Below the pieces are notes generated by a model that did no database searches, was not told where the DNA came from, and saw only the letters and a list, made by a program, of their open reading frames with translations. Positions 8,168 through 15,500 of a DNA stretch of 64,000 nt are shown here, piece after piece. Origin of the DNA: JACVRW01 sp963812415 (lineage in GTDB: Bacteria; Actinomycetota; Thermoleophilia; Solirubrobacterales; Thermoleophilaceae); contig CAWEVH010000039.1 in NCBI GenBank assembly GCA_963812415.1, positions 14,974-78,973 of the forward strand, given 5' to 3'. The translations under genes were made by a program, and so were the position numbers. The number at the start of each line of letters is the position of its first letter. Position 1 is the first letter of the stretch.

Positions 8168-9034
8168 ATGGATGACCACTGGGACTGCGTCGTCGTCGGC
8201 GGCGGGGTGGCGGGGCTGAGCGCGGCACTGGCGCTCGGTCGCGCCCGGCGCCGCACGTTGGTGCTCGACCGCGACGGGCAGAGCAATCGGGTGGCGGACC
8301 ACGTCGGCGGGCTCCTCGGCCACGACGGCACGCCGCCCGCCGAGCTCTATGCCCGCGCGCGCGAGCAGCTCGCCGCCTACCCCGCGGTGGTGCTCCGTTC
8401 CGCCGAGGCGCTCGACGCGCGCGCCGAGGGGGACGGCTTCGTCGTCGTGCTCGGGGACGACGGCGACGAGGTGCGGACGCGGGCGCTGATACTCGCAACG
8501 GGCATGGACTACGAGGTGCCCGACGTCCCGGGGTTCCGCGAGCACTGGGGCCGGGCCGTCTTCCACTGCCCGTTCTGCCACGGATGGGAGGTCCGCGACC
8601 GCCCGCTGGTGGTCTACGGACGCGGCGAGCAGGCGGAGCACCAGGTCGCGCTGCTCGAAGGTTGGACCGATGACGTGACCCTCGTCGATCCCGACGAGTT
8701 CGGCGAGCTGCGGGTCGAGGACGGCGAGCTTCGCTCCGTCGTCCGCCGCGACGGCTCGGAGATCCCGTGCGAGGGCGTGCTCGTCCAGGCCCCGCTGCGC
8801 CGCCGCGGACGGCTGCCGGAAAGCCTCGGCCTCGCGCTCACCGACCACGACCTGGTCGCCGTGGACTCCCTCGGCCGGACGAGCGTGCCCGGCGTCTACG
8901 CCGCGGGCGACCTCGCCGTCGCCCCCCAGCAGGTGGCGATCGCACTCGGCAGCGGCCACCTCGCCGGTGTCGTCGCCACCAGGGAGCTGCTCCTCGGCCG
9001 GCCGGCCGACGCCCACGACGAGCACGCCCGATGA
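8168..9034 (+). CDS. Thioredoxin reductase-like FAD/NAD(P) oxidoreductase
   Basis: A 288-residue two-dinucleotide-binding-domain flavoprotein. The FAD motif is VVVGGGVAGLSAAL (residues 9-22). The active-site disulfide motif is HCPFCHGWEV (about 138-147, CxxC). The NADPH motif is degenerate (VVYGRGEQAEHQV), and a C-terminal GVYAAGDLAVAPQQVAIALGSG closes the FAD site. It is shorter than TrxB (about 310-320). Members of this class act on small disulfides or as ferredoxin/thioredoxin-like reductases. A Fur-type box sits just upstream, suggesting metal or peroxide response. Confidence 0.8.
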   Translation: MDDHWDCVVVGGGVAGLSAALALGRARRRTLVLDRDGQSNRVADHVGGLLGHDGTPPAELYARAREQLAAYPAVVLRSAEALDARAEGDGFVVVLGDDGDEVRTRALILATGMDYEVPDVPGFREHWGRAVFHCPFCHGWEVRDRPLVVYGRGEQAEHQVALLEGWTDDVTLVDPDEFGELRVEDGELRSVVRRDGSEIPCEGVLVQAPLRRRGRLPESLGLALTDHDLVAVDSLGRTSVPGVYAAGDLAVAPQQVAIALGSGHLAGVVATRELLLGRPADAHDEHAR

Positions 9035-9074
9035 GTTAGTCGGGCTCGAGCGGTCATACGGGTAAGGGCATCTG

Positions 9075-9908
9075 ATGGAGGCGAAGCTGAGCGCGATGAG
9101 CGAACGAAACGGGCGGGCCGTCCTGGCGGAGGGGCTCGTGAAGCACTACACGGGTCGGGAGGGCACGGTGGAGGCCGTCCGCGGCGTCGACTTGGCCGTC
9201 GAGACCGGCGAGATCTTCGCCTTCCTGGGGCCGAACGGCGCCGGGAAATCCACCATGGTGCGCATGCTCACGACCCTGCTGTCGATCACCTCGGGCCGCG
9301 CGGAGGTGGCGGGGGTCGACGTCGTGCGCGACCCGGACAGCGCGCGCCGGCGGATCGGGGTTGCGCTCCAGGAGGCGGGGCTCGACCCGCGCCAGACCGG
9401 CCGCGAGCTGCTGAACCTGCACGGCCGGCTGTTCGGGCTCTCGGCCGACCGGGCGAGGGAGCGCGCGCAGGAGCTGCTCGAGCTGGTCGAGCTCGAGGAG
9501 GCGGCCGACCGGTCGATCAAGGGCTATTCGGGTGGCATGGGTCGCCGCCTCGACCTCGCGGCTGCGCTCGTGCACCAGCCCGAGGTCCTGTTCCTCGACG
9601 AGCCGACCACGGGACTGGACCCGGCGAGCCGGCTGACCGTCTGGGACGAGCTTCGCCGCATCAACGACGAGGGCACGACGGTGTTCCTCACCACGCAGTA
9701 CCTCGAGGAGGCCGACCAGCTCTGCGACCGGCTCGCGATCATCGACGACGGGCTCATCGTGCGCCAGGGCACACCGGACGCGCTCAAGGCCGACCTGCGT
9801 GAGCGCCGCGGCGGGACCGAGGAGCCCAGCCTCGACGACGTGTTCCTCGACGCCACCGGACGCACCCGCGAGCGGGCGGCCGGAGAGGTCCAGCAGGTGA
9901 GGGCATGA
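9075..9908 (+). CDS. ABC-2 type exporter ATPase (DrrA-like)
   Basis: A 277-residue ATPase. Walker A is GPNGAGKST, the Q-loop follows, the signature is YSGGMGRRL (usual SGGMRRRL), Walker B is VLFLDEPTTGLD, and the H-loop is degenerate (FLTTQYLEEAD, with Gln where His is common, as in the DrrA group). This pattern and the C-terminal EEPSLDDVFLDATG match the daunorubicin/drug and glycolipid exporter subfamily. It overlaps its permease by 4 bp (ATGA at 9905). Together they form a half-size two-gene exporter. Substrate unknown. ATG 9075 has a TAAGGG site; ATG 9096 is an alternative. Confidence 0.86.
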   Translation: MEAKLSAMSERNGRAVLAEGLVKHYTGREGTVEAVRGVDLAVETGEIFAFLGPNGAGKSTMVRMLTTLLSITSGRAEVAGVDVVRDPDSARRRIGVALQEAGLDPRQTGRELLNLHGRLFGLSADRARERAQELLELVELEEAADRSIKGYSGGMGRRLDLAAALVHQPEVLFLDEPTTGLDPASRLTVWDELRRINDEGTTVFLTTQYLEEADQLCDRLAIIDDGLIVRQGTPDALKADLRERRGGTEEPSLDDVFLDATGRTRERAAGEVQQVRA

Positions 9909-10660
9909 GCGCGGTCGTCGCGCTGGGACAGCGCTCGCTGCGCGAGGTGCTCCGGCAGCCCGACGCGCTGTTCATGACGATGTTCATCCCGCTCTTCTTC
10001 CTGGTCGTCAACACGGGCCAGGCGGCCGAGATCTTCCCCTCGGACTCGACCGGGTTCCTCGAGGGCCAGGGGTACGGGGCGTTCCAGCTGCCGATCACGC
10101 TGCTGCTGGCGGCGTCGTTCGGCATGGCGCCCCTGTTCCTCGTGGAGGAGATCGAGGGCGGCTACTTCGACAAGCTGCGGGCGATCCCGATCCCCCGCTA
10201 CAGCATCGTGCTCGGCCGTCTCGTCGCCGAAGGCGCGAAGGGCCTCGTCCTCGCGTCGGTGATCGTGCTGGTTGCCCTGCCGTTCGGGATAACGATCGCG
10301 AGTGGGGTGGCCGGCTTCGTCCTGCTGGTCTTGATGGGCGCGCTGTGGGGCGTCGTCTACGCGGGCTTCATGCAGCTGATCGCGCTCAAGACGCGCAGCG
10401 CGGCGGCCACGAACGCGGGCGGGCTGATCTTCTTCCCGTTGCTGTTCCTCACGCCGAACTTCGTCCCGCGAGATCTGCTGACCGAACCCATGGAGATCGC
10501 GGCCACGATCAACCCGGTGACCTATCTGATGGAGGCGATGCGCTCGCTCATCCTCGACGACCTCGATTGGGGCGAGATCTGGCCCGGGTTCGCGGTCATC
10601 GCCGTCCTGGGGGCGCTGATGCTCGTCCTCAACGTCCGCATGATCAAGAACTACGACTGA
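9905..10660 (+). CDS. ABC-2 type exporter permease (DrrB-like)
   Basis: A 251-residue membrane protein with six predicted helices: FMTMFIPLFFLVVNTG, ITLLLAASFGMAPLFLV, GLVLASVIVLVALPFG, GFVLLVLMGALWGVVYAGF, GLIFFPLLFLTPNFVP, and GFAVIAVLGALMLVLN. The NPVTYLMEAMRSL segment before the last helix is typical of ABC-2 permeases. It is translationally coupled to the ATPase. Its last 10 bp overlap the end of the convergent DUF2867 gene. Confidence 0.85.
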   Translation: MSAVVALGQRSLREVLRQPDALFMTMFIPLFFLVVNTGQAAEIFPSDSTGFLEGQGYGAFQLPITLLLAASFGMAPLFLVEEIEGGYFDKLRAIPIPRYSIVLGRLVAEGAKGLVLASVIVLVALPFGITIASGVAGFVLLVLMGALWGVVYAGFMQLIALKTRSAAATNAGGLIFFPLLFLTPNFVPRDLLTEPMEIAATINPVTYLMEAMRSLILDDLDWGEIWPGFAVIAVLGALMLVLNVRMIKNYD

Positions 10661-11256
10661 CCAGCTGCGGTCGGCTCGCCCAGGCGGGCTCGCCAGTCGC
10701 GGCGCAGCTGCCGCAGCACCTGCGGGTACACGATCAGGTGCCGGAACGGCCTGATCGCGGCCATGTAGAGGCTTCCCAGCCGCCCGTTCGGCTTGACGAG
10801 GACAGCCATCTCGCCGCGCCAGCCGCCGGCGCCGTCGGGGACCCAGCCGAGGTGCATCACCCCATGCATCGTCTGGTTGGCGATCTCCGCCGCCCACTCG
10901 TTGTCCGTCAGGTAGAGCGAGCTGAACGGCAGCGACCGGAACACCGGGCCGGGTGGGCCCTGGCGCAGGTCCTCCGGCAGGCGGTCGCGAAGCGTGGAAA
11001 CCCTGGATCCGATCCCGGTGTCCGGGCCGTCCCATCCGAGCAGCTCCCCGAGCTTCCAGCGGAGCTCCCACAGCACGCGCGCGAGGCTGGGCTGCCGACG
11101 CCCCGGGTCGCCCGCGGCGATCAGCCGCACGAGCTCGGGGAAGTCCTCCGGCCCGCCGGGCGTCGGCAGCGCCCACACGTCCTCGACGCGGAACTCGGGG
11201 GTGAGCTCGTGGATGCGCCAGGGGCGCGCGGTGTGGGCGACGCTCGGCAGGCTCAT
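10651..11256 (-). CDS. DUF2867 family protein
   Basis: A 201-residue protein recognised as DUF2867 by RVEDVWALPTPGG near the N-terminus, SSLYLTDNEWAAEIANQTMHGVMHLGWV in the middle and MAVLVKPNGRLGSLYMAAIRPFRHLIVYP near the end. The family is found alone or fused to NAD(P)-binding epimerase-like domains; no biochemical role is firmly known. A TACATAC-GT-GTATGTA palindrome lies 15 bp upstream of its start, so it is likely under a dedicated repressor. Confidence 0.68.
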   Translation of the reverse strand: MSLPSVAHTARPWRIHELTPEFRVEDVWALPTPGGPEDFPELVRLIAAGDPGRRQPSLARVLWELRWKLGELLGWDGPDTGIGSRVSTLRDRLPEDLRQGPPGPVFRSLPFSSLYLTDNEWAAEIANQTMHGVMHLGWVPDGAGGWRGEMAVLVKPNGRLGSLYMAAIRPFRHLIVYPQVLRQLRRDWRARLGEPTAAGQS

Positions 11257-11269
11257 GCGTCACTGCATT

Positions 11270-11287
11270 ATACATACGTGTATGTAT
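11270..11287. promoter_or_regulatory. Palindromic operator-like site upstream of DUF2867 gene
   Basis: ATACATAC-GT-GTATGTAT, a perfect 8-2-8 inverted repeat in an AT-rich patch, starts 14 bp upstream of the DUF2867 start codon and 72 bp before the divergent repeat-protein gene. It has the form of a TetR/MarR/PadR-type site, but the cognate regulator is not adjacent. Confidence 0.55.
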
Positions 11288-11358
11288 CTATATGTGATCG
11301 CGGGCTCACCTTCGGGGCGGGTAGGCTGCGCCTCGAACCCCCGGGGAGGAGAGATCAG

Positions 11359-11709
11359 ATGGTGCAGCCGAGCGTCGACCTCGTAGCCCTGAACCCGCAG
11401 CCGCTCCCGCCCGACGCCACGATCAACCTGGTGGCGCTCAACCCGCAACCGCTGCCGCCCGACACGACGATCGAGCTCGTGGCCCTGGATCCCCAGCCGC
11501 TGCCGCCGGAGGCGACCATCAACCTCGTGGCCCTCAACCCGCAGCCGCTGCCGCCCGGCCTGCGCATCAACCTGGTGGCCCTGAACCCCCAGCCGCTGCC
11601 GCCCAAGGCGACGGTCGACTTCGTGGCGCTCAACCCGCAGCCGCTGCCTCCGAGCGGCGGGACGCTCAACTTCGTGTCGGTCGCGGCCTGGGCGGAGCCT
11701 CGGGACTGA
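11359..11709 (+). CDS. LNPQPLPP tandem-repeat protein (116 aa)
   Basis: ATG 11359 with a GGGGAGGAGAG ribosome site. After MVQPS the protein is six copies of a 16-residue unit of the form [IV]-[ND]-L-V-A-L-[ND]-P-Q-P-L-P-P-x-x-T, ending NFVSVAAWAEPRD. The DNA of the six 48-bp units differs at many synonymous positions while the LVALNPQPLPP core is kept, which indicates selection on the peptide. There is no signal peptide and no cysteine. Proline-rich PQPLPP stretches favour polyproline II helices. The zinc-ribbon gene starts 5 bp after its stop, so the two are probably co-transcribed. Function unknown; a scaffold, binding array or repetitive peptide precursor are all possible. Confidence 0.75.
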   Translation: MVQPSVDLVALNPQPLPPDATINLVALNPQPLPPDTTIELVALDPQPLPPEATINLVALNPQPLPPGLRINLVALNPQPLPPKATVDFVALNPQPLPPSGGTLNFVSVAAWAEPRD

Positions 11710-11713
11710 GCCC

Positions 11714-11989
11714 GTGCGCGACGGGATCTGCTCCAAGTGCGGCGGACGCGAGGTGTACGCCTCCCGGAACGGCCTGGCGCTCGGAGGTGGCTTTCCGGCG
11801 AGCGTCAAGGCCCACATCGACCCGGGCTTCCGGGGCATGCGAGCCCAGCAAGCCACCGACGGGCTCTGGCAGTACGCCTGCGCCAACTGCGGCTACTGCG
11901 AGATCTACCTGCTCGACGACGCGGTCGTCGACTTCGTGCGTCAGGCGTGGGTGCGTGTTCCCGTCGCCGACACGGCCGACGCCGGGTAA
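11714..11989 (+). CDS. Zinc-ribbon hypothetical protein (91 aa)
   Basis: GTG start at 11714, just after the repeat-protein stop. An N-terminal CSKCGG (residues 6-11) and a later CANCGYCE (about 56-63) give the two CxxC knuckles of a zinc ribbon, separated by about 45 residues containing ASRNGLALGGGFPASVKAH. The C-terminal YLLDDAVVDFVRQAW segment could be a helix. Similar small zinc-ribbon proteins of unknown role are common in actinobacteria. Likely in one transcript with the LNPQPLPP protein and, before insertion, with the VOC gene 11 bp downstream. Confidence 0.65.
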   Translation: MRDGICSKCGGREVYASRNGLALGGGFPASVKAHIDPGFRGMRAQQATDGLWQYACANCGYCEIYLLDDAVVDFVRQAWVRVPVADTADAG

Positions 11990-12000
11990 GGGGGAGGGCC

Positions 12001-12150
12001 ATGCTCGACCACGTGGGATTCACCGTCAGCGACTACGAGCGCAGCAAGGCGTTCTACGAGAAGGCGCTCGCGCCGCTGGGACTGTCGCTCTTGATGGAGC
12101 CCATCCCGGGCGCGGGCGGCTTCGGGGAGGGCCAGAAGCCGTTCTTCTAG
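12001..12150 (+). pseudogene. VOC/glyoxalase-fold gene, 5' half (split by insertion)
   Basis: ATG 12001 with GGGGGAGGGCC ribosome site. Encodes 49 residues, MLDHVGFTVSDYERSKAFYE... ending GEGQKPFF-stop. This is exactly the first babbab module of a VOC protein. The stop codon (12148-12150) is created by the inserted element. The missing second half resumes at 16929. Joining 12001-12148 to 16940-17163 restores an uninterrupted 123-residue VOC protein (...GQKPFFWLDTRASAAQ...), a normal length for the family. Confidence 0.85.
12138..12148 (+). other. attL core of the integrated element
   Basis: GCCGTTCTTCT, identical to 16929-16939. The reading frame of the split VOC gene passes correctly through the core, so recombination between the two copies would remove 4791 bp and restore the gene. 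Confidence 0.82.
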
Positions 12151-12186
12151 CGGGTTCCGCTCTGGGAGCGGGTTTGCGGCCGATTT

Positions 12187-12204
12187 GCTAACGAGGCGCT
12201 AACG
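12187..12204 (+). repeat. Left-end paired GCTAACG repeats (putative integrase arm sites)
   Basis: GCTAACG at 12187-12193 and 12198-12204, 11 bp apart, 39 bp inside the left core. The same pair with the same spacing and orientation occurs at the right end. Phased short direct repeats flanking a core are typical for tyrosine integrase arm binding. Confidence 0.6.
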
Positions 12205-12526
12205 GCAACGGGCGCGCGCGGCTTACTGCCCCTCGAGGTCGTCGGCGCTTTGGATTTCGACGTGGTAGTTGCGGAGCACGCGCTGGGCCGCGCGCGTGTC
12301 CGGGCCTGCGTCCTCGATGCGCGTGCCATGACGATCTTCGCCGGGACCGCGCAACCCGGCGAACCCCCCGGTCCTGAGGATGTGCCGGGGGAAATGTGCG
12401 CGGGGCCCGGCCAGGAGCCGGGCGAACCGGTCCGCGCGCGGGCGTCGGCGGGTGCGGGTGGCCAACCCTGGCCGCTCGTGCCTACCGACGCCGTCCGTAT
12501 TGTTCAACAACAGGAGGAACCAGCCG
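12205..12526. other. Left end of element without a convincing gene
   Basis: Both strands are open over parts of this 320-bp stretch, but neither translation resembles a known family and no ribosome site fits a long frame. The only clear signal is an AGGAGG at 12512-12517 serving the next gene. A decayed gene end may be present. Confidence 0.4.
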
Positions 12527-13239
12527 ATGGCAACCACGACCGCCGCACGTAGGACGGACCCGCTCGCCGCGGTCGACGCAGCCCGCCAGCGTCTTGAGCC
12601 GCGAGACAGGAGCGCGCCACGCTAGGCGAGCAGCAGCGCTCATGGGCGCAGGGCATCGCGGAGGTCGAGGCGCAGCTGCGCGCCATGGCTCACAGCGACC
12701 CCTCACAGTTCGGCCCGGACGGCAATCCGAAAGCGAAGTCTGAGGCGGCGTCTCTCAGGTCGTCGCTCGAGAAGGCGCGAGCCACGAGCTGGGACGACCT
12801 GCTCGCCGGCAGTGACGCCAGGGTTGGCCAGGCCGAGACCGACTATCGCCGCGTCGTGCGCGACAACGCGATCACGCTCGCCCGCCTCCAGTACGAGCGC
12901 TCGCTCGACGGGGTCCGCAAGGTGCAGGCGCTCGGCCAGGAGCTGAAGGCCGCGCTCGGCCAGGTGGTGCAGCCCGAGGCCGAACTGCTCGACATCGTGA
13001 TCAGCGTCGGCCAGCCGCTGAACGGCCAGGACGTTTTGCACGACGACCTGATCGAAGCGCTCACCGGCGCGCTCGGCCGGCTCGACAACCTCCAACCGAC
13101 CCGGGTGCCGACGCTCACCCCCTTCGAGGGCGAGGAGCTGCGGGTGCACCGCACCGCCGATGGCGGCTGGCTCGGCACACACGCCACGCCTCGGTCCGGC
13201 TGGCATCCCGAGCAGCCCGAGCGCGTGCCACGGCCATGA
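12527..13239 (+). pseudogene. Helical coiled-coil protein of the element, frameshifted
   Basis: ATG 12527 is 9 bp after a strong AGGAGG. It encodes MATTTAARRTDPLAAVDAAR and then runs into a stop at 12625. The helical continuation (RATLGEQQRSWAQGIAEVEAQ... through 13239) is in another frame, entered near 12590-12600. Joined, it is about 235 residues, largely alpha-helical with heptad-like patterns (LRSSLEKARATSWDDLL, ARLQYERSLDGVRKVQALG) and a C-terminal FEGEELRVHRTADGGWLG. No family recognised. Position first in a run of overlapping short genes suggests a phage-type structural or assembly role, which is inference. Confidence 0.62.
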
Positions 13240-13568
13240 GCGAACGCGAACTGACATCCGAGAACGTGGGCGAGCTGCTCGGCCTACCGAAACGCGAGGC
13301 GCCCCAACTCACAGAACCGGAGCCCGACGACCACGTCGACGAGCAGCAGATCCCCGCGCCCGAAGCGCCAGAGCCCGACGTGCCGGAGATCTCCGACACG
13401 AACGACAACGTCAACGAGGACCTGCGCCGCGCCGTCGAACAGAGCGAGCAGCGAGACGCCGCGCTCTTGGCAGCCGGCATCCCACCCGCCCGCACGATCG
13501 CCCAGAAACGCGAGGCCGACCGAGCCTTCGCCGAGCTGATCCACCCGCCACGAACGGAGGACGAATGA
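13236..13568 (+). CDS. Acidic hypothetical protein of the element (110 aa)
   Basis: ATG 13236 overlaps the preceding stop by 4 bp. The protein is strongly acidic and probably disordered in the middle (EPEPDDHVDEQQIPAPEAPEPDVPE), with a helical C-terminal half (NEDLRRAVEQSEQRDAALLAAG). No known family. Tight overlap with both neighbours indicates one translationally coupled operon. Confidence 0.6.
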   Translation: MSERELTSENVGELLGLPKREAPQLTEPEPDDHVDEQQIPAPEAPEPDVPEISDTNDNVNEDLRRAVEQSEQRDAALLAAGIPPARTIAQKREADRAFAELIHPPRTEDE

Positions 13569-13792
13569 GCCAGCCACGCCGGGTCCGAATCGTCGGCGGT
13601 GTCCCGTTCCCCGTCGCGCCCGAGGAGGACTGGCAGCCGCCGAGCGAGGCCGGGCCGGTGAACTTCGATGGTGGTGCTCGCGAACCCGTGCCGCTGGTCG
13701 TGAGCACCGACCAGGTGATCGGTCACTTCGTGCGCTACGGGTCGCCGGACGCTCGCCATGAGGGCGGATGGCAGTCGATCGACATCGGATGA
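13565..13792 (+). CDS. Small hypothetical protein of the element (75 aa)
   Basis: ATG 13565 overlaps the previous stop (ATGA). Sequence begins MSQPRRVRIVGGVPFPVAPE and contains VPLVVSTDQVIGHFVRYGS, suggesting a small beta-rich fold. No recognised family and no membrane segment or cysteine. Confidence 0.58.
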   Translation: MSQPRRVRIVGGVPFPVAPEEDWQPPSEAGPVNFDGGAREPVPLVVSTDQVIGHFVRYGSPDARHEGGWQSIDIG

Positions 13793-13802
13793 GGAGCGAC
13801 GA

Positions 13803-13973
13803 GTGAGCAGCGAAGGCGGACACGCATCACGCGGTAGCGATCTCTGGATCTTCCCTGAAGGTCCCGACTTCGAGGCACGGGCGCTCGCCCAGCTCGAGAC
13901 GATCGCCGCGGCCCTCACACGCATCGCCGACGTCCTCGAGACCAGCACGCTCGGCGTCAAGGTCGAGCGGTGA
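13803..13973 (+). CDS. Small hypothetical protein of the element (56 aa)
   Basis: Start taken as GTG 13803, after a GAGGAGCGACGA ribosome site; an upstream ATG (13758) would overlap the previous gene heavily. The C-terminal half FEARALAQLETIAAALTRIADVL is a regular amphipathic helix with leucine/isoleucine spacing, as in small phage proteins that form bundles. Function unknown. Confidence 0.52.
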   Translation: MSSEGGHASRGSDLWIFPEGPDFEARALAQLETIAAALTRIADVLETSTLGVKVER

Positions 13974-14078
13974 CAAGTTGTCGGCACGTCGAGACGTTCT
14001 TGGACTGCCAACGTTGGTACCCGACCGGAGGCTCGGGTGGCCAGCGTTGGCGCTCGAAATAGGGGACGGGCCGGAGGC

Positions 14079-14189
14079 CTACGGGAAGCGGAACCCCGCC
14101 ATTGCCTCTGCGGTCGGCACGGCGAACACGAGAGCGGTGATCGCGGCGACCTTGATGCTGAAGGCGCGTGTCTTGATAGTGGTGAGCAT
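14079..14189 (-). CDS. 36-residue exported peptide on the opposite strand of the element
   Basis: ATG at 14189 (minus strand) is preceded by a strong AGGAGGA four bases upstream. The product starts MLTTIKTRAFSIKVAAITAL, continues VFAVPTAEA and ends MAGFRFP. Residues 1-29 form a textbook Sec signal peptide with basic n-region, hydrophobic core and a TAEA cleavage site. Cleavage would release the heptapeptide MAGFRFP or similar. It is the only minus-strand gene in the element and lies in the 400-bp gap between two plus-strand operons. A secreted signalling peptide is possible but unproven; a small membrane peptide or toxin is an alternative. Confidence 0.55.
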   Translation of the reverse strand: MLTTIKTRAFSIKVAAITALVFAVPTAEAMAGFRFP

Positions 14190-14381
14190 GGTTCCTCCTG
14201 GCTGAGATGGATGACGCTTCTTGAATGCATCCACTGGACGCCGGAGCGGACTTTCATCTTCCCTTCCGATGCAACTCGCCCTCGGGAACCCGGGGGGAGG
14301 GGACCGACCCCTGTCCGCACACCAATAGACCGCCGGGGTGGCTCGCCGCGCGCGCCAACATGCCCCTCAGGAGCGTTTTAG

Positions 14382-14708
14382 GTGCCTAGCCGGCGGACAC
14401 GGCGCGTGACGGCCGGCGCCGCGTTGGTGAAATCGATCGTGGGCGGCCTGCCGGCCGGTGTCGAGCTGGACGAGCGGGAGCGCGCCGTGCTCGACCTGGC
14501 GTCCGCGCAGGCGGACGACATCGCCAGGCTCGAGGCGGACGTCAAGGAACACGGCACCCGGATCGAGGGCAGTACGGGCCGGCCGGTGCTGAACCCGGCG
14601 CTGATCGAGTTGCGGCAGTCCAGGCTTGCGCTCGGGCGGCTGCTGGCCCAGCTCGACCTTCCCGACGGCGGCGCGAACGTCGCGCAGCTGAGGCGGGCGC
14701 ACCGATGA
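14382..14708 (+). CDS. Phage terminase small subunit-like protein (P27 type)
   Basis: GTG 14382 after an AGGAGCG site; 108 residues. It has a basic N-terminus (PSRRTRRVTAGAALV), a central helix pair (ELDERERAVLDLASAQADDIARLEADV) and a C-terminal LNPALIELRQSRLALGRLLA segment. The last pattern resembles the C-terminal helices of P27-family terminase small subunits, which recognise phage DNA for packaging. The likeness is limited to this helical region, so the call is tentative. It overlaps the next gene by 4 bp. Confidence 0.5.
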   Translation: MPSRRTRRVTAGAALVKSIVGGLPAGVELDERERAVLDLASAQADDIARLEADVKEHGTRIEGSTGRPVLNPALIELRQSRLALGRLLAQLDLPDGGANVAQLRRAHR

Positions 14709-15196
14709 CCCGGTCGACGCTGCTGAGTTTGTCGCGCGAGTTGCGCGACCAGCTCGTGCTCGGTTTGCCCGGCCCGTACGGCGAGCGTGAGCTGGCCGCG
14801 GGGTGGGAGCGGTTCGGTGACGAGCTCGTGGCCGAGACGCGCGGGCCCTGCGTCCGCCCCTGGGGCTGGTGGCGGTTCACGGCGCGCCGGTCAGAGCATC
14901 TGCTGCCCCGGCCGCCGTTCACGGGCGACGCCGAGCAGATCGCCCAGGCGTTGGACGAGTACGCGCTCGAGCCGATCAGGTTTCTGGCCGAGCGCGGTTA
15001 TCTGCGTGACGACGAGCGCGACGAGCTGCTCGCGCGGGCGCGCGAGGCCCAGGCCCGGATCCGCACCGGCCGCCAACGCGGTGAACTGCGGATAACAGGG
15101 TCGGGCGAGCGGGTCTGGCTCGGTGGCGACCGTACAGCGGTGGCGGTTGGCGAGGCAGTGAAACACACCCCCGGAGGAAGGCGACATGGCGGATAA
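14705..15196 (+). CDS. Hypothetical protein following the terminase-like gene (163 aa)
   Basis: ATG 14705 overlaps the upstream stop (ATGA). Notable segments are a Trp-rich GPCVRPWGWWRFTARRSEHL, QIAQALDEYALEPIRFLAERGYL, and a DDERDELLARAREAQARIRTG helix. No conserved catalytic motif seen and no family recognised. The tight coupling to the TerS-like gene suggests the same phage-derived operon. Confidence 0.6.
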   Translation: MTRSTLLSLSRELRDQLVLGLPGPYGERELAAGWERFGDELVAETRGPCVRPWGWWRFTARRSEHLLPRPPFTGDAEQIAQALDEYALEPIRFLAERGYLRDDERDELLARAREAQARIRTGRQRGELRITGSGERVWLGGDRTAVAVGEAVKHTPGGRRHGG

Positions 15197-15391
15197 AAGG
15201 ACGACCCGCAGTAAGCAAGCCGAAACGCCGGTGCAGGACGTACAGGGCGGCGACGAGAGCCCGTTCGACACGCGGCACGGCGCCGGGTCGAGTTGTCGAA
15301 CGACTCGGCCCATTCGCGCTACCGGATCGTGACGCACCCGGAGGGCGTCACGACTTTGGTTGAGGAGCGCGGCCCGGTCCAAGCGCGCTGA
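15186..15391 (+). pseudogene. Small element protein, frameshifted (about 68 aa)
   Basis: ATG 15186 overlaps the previous gene and encodes MADKRTTRSKQAETPVQDVQ, then GGDESPFDTRHGA. The conserved-looking continuation RRVELSNDSAHSRYRIVTHP, EGVTTLVEERGPVQAR-stop is one base out of frame, with the shift near 15278-15285. Joined, the product is about 68 residues with a short beta hairpin-like C-terminal half. No family known. Confidence 0.5.
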
Positions 15392-15500
15392 GTCTTCCGC
15401 TCCTCGGCGTAGCCCGAGGGGTAGCGACCCCCGCCTCCGACCGGGCGAACGCCGTGGGGGCTCCGCGTAAGAAAGATCCATCCGCGGTCGTTCTTTGTGT

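Noticed and set aside
11359..11650. CRISPR-like array in the 48-bp repeats
   Set aside because: The repeats are directly adjacent coding units with no spacers, and no cas genes are present.
11260..11886. Minus-strand frame across the LNPQPLPP repeats (arginine/glutamine-rich repeats)
   Set aside because: It is the antisense shadow. The plus strand has the ribosome site, and its amino acids are conserved while silent bases vary.
12223..12552. Overlapping frames at the left end of the element as an integrase remnant
   Set aside because: No catalytic Arg/His/Tyr motifs or similarity to any recombinase in either frame.
13115..14320. 401-residue minus-strand frame across the element's small genes
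   Set aside because: Serine/arginine-rich antisense frame; the plus strand has overlapping genes with ribosome sites.
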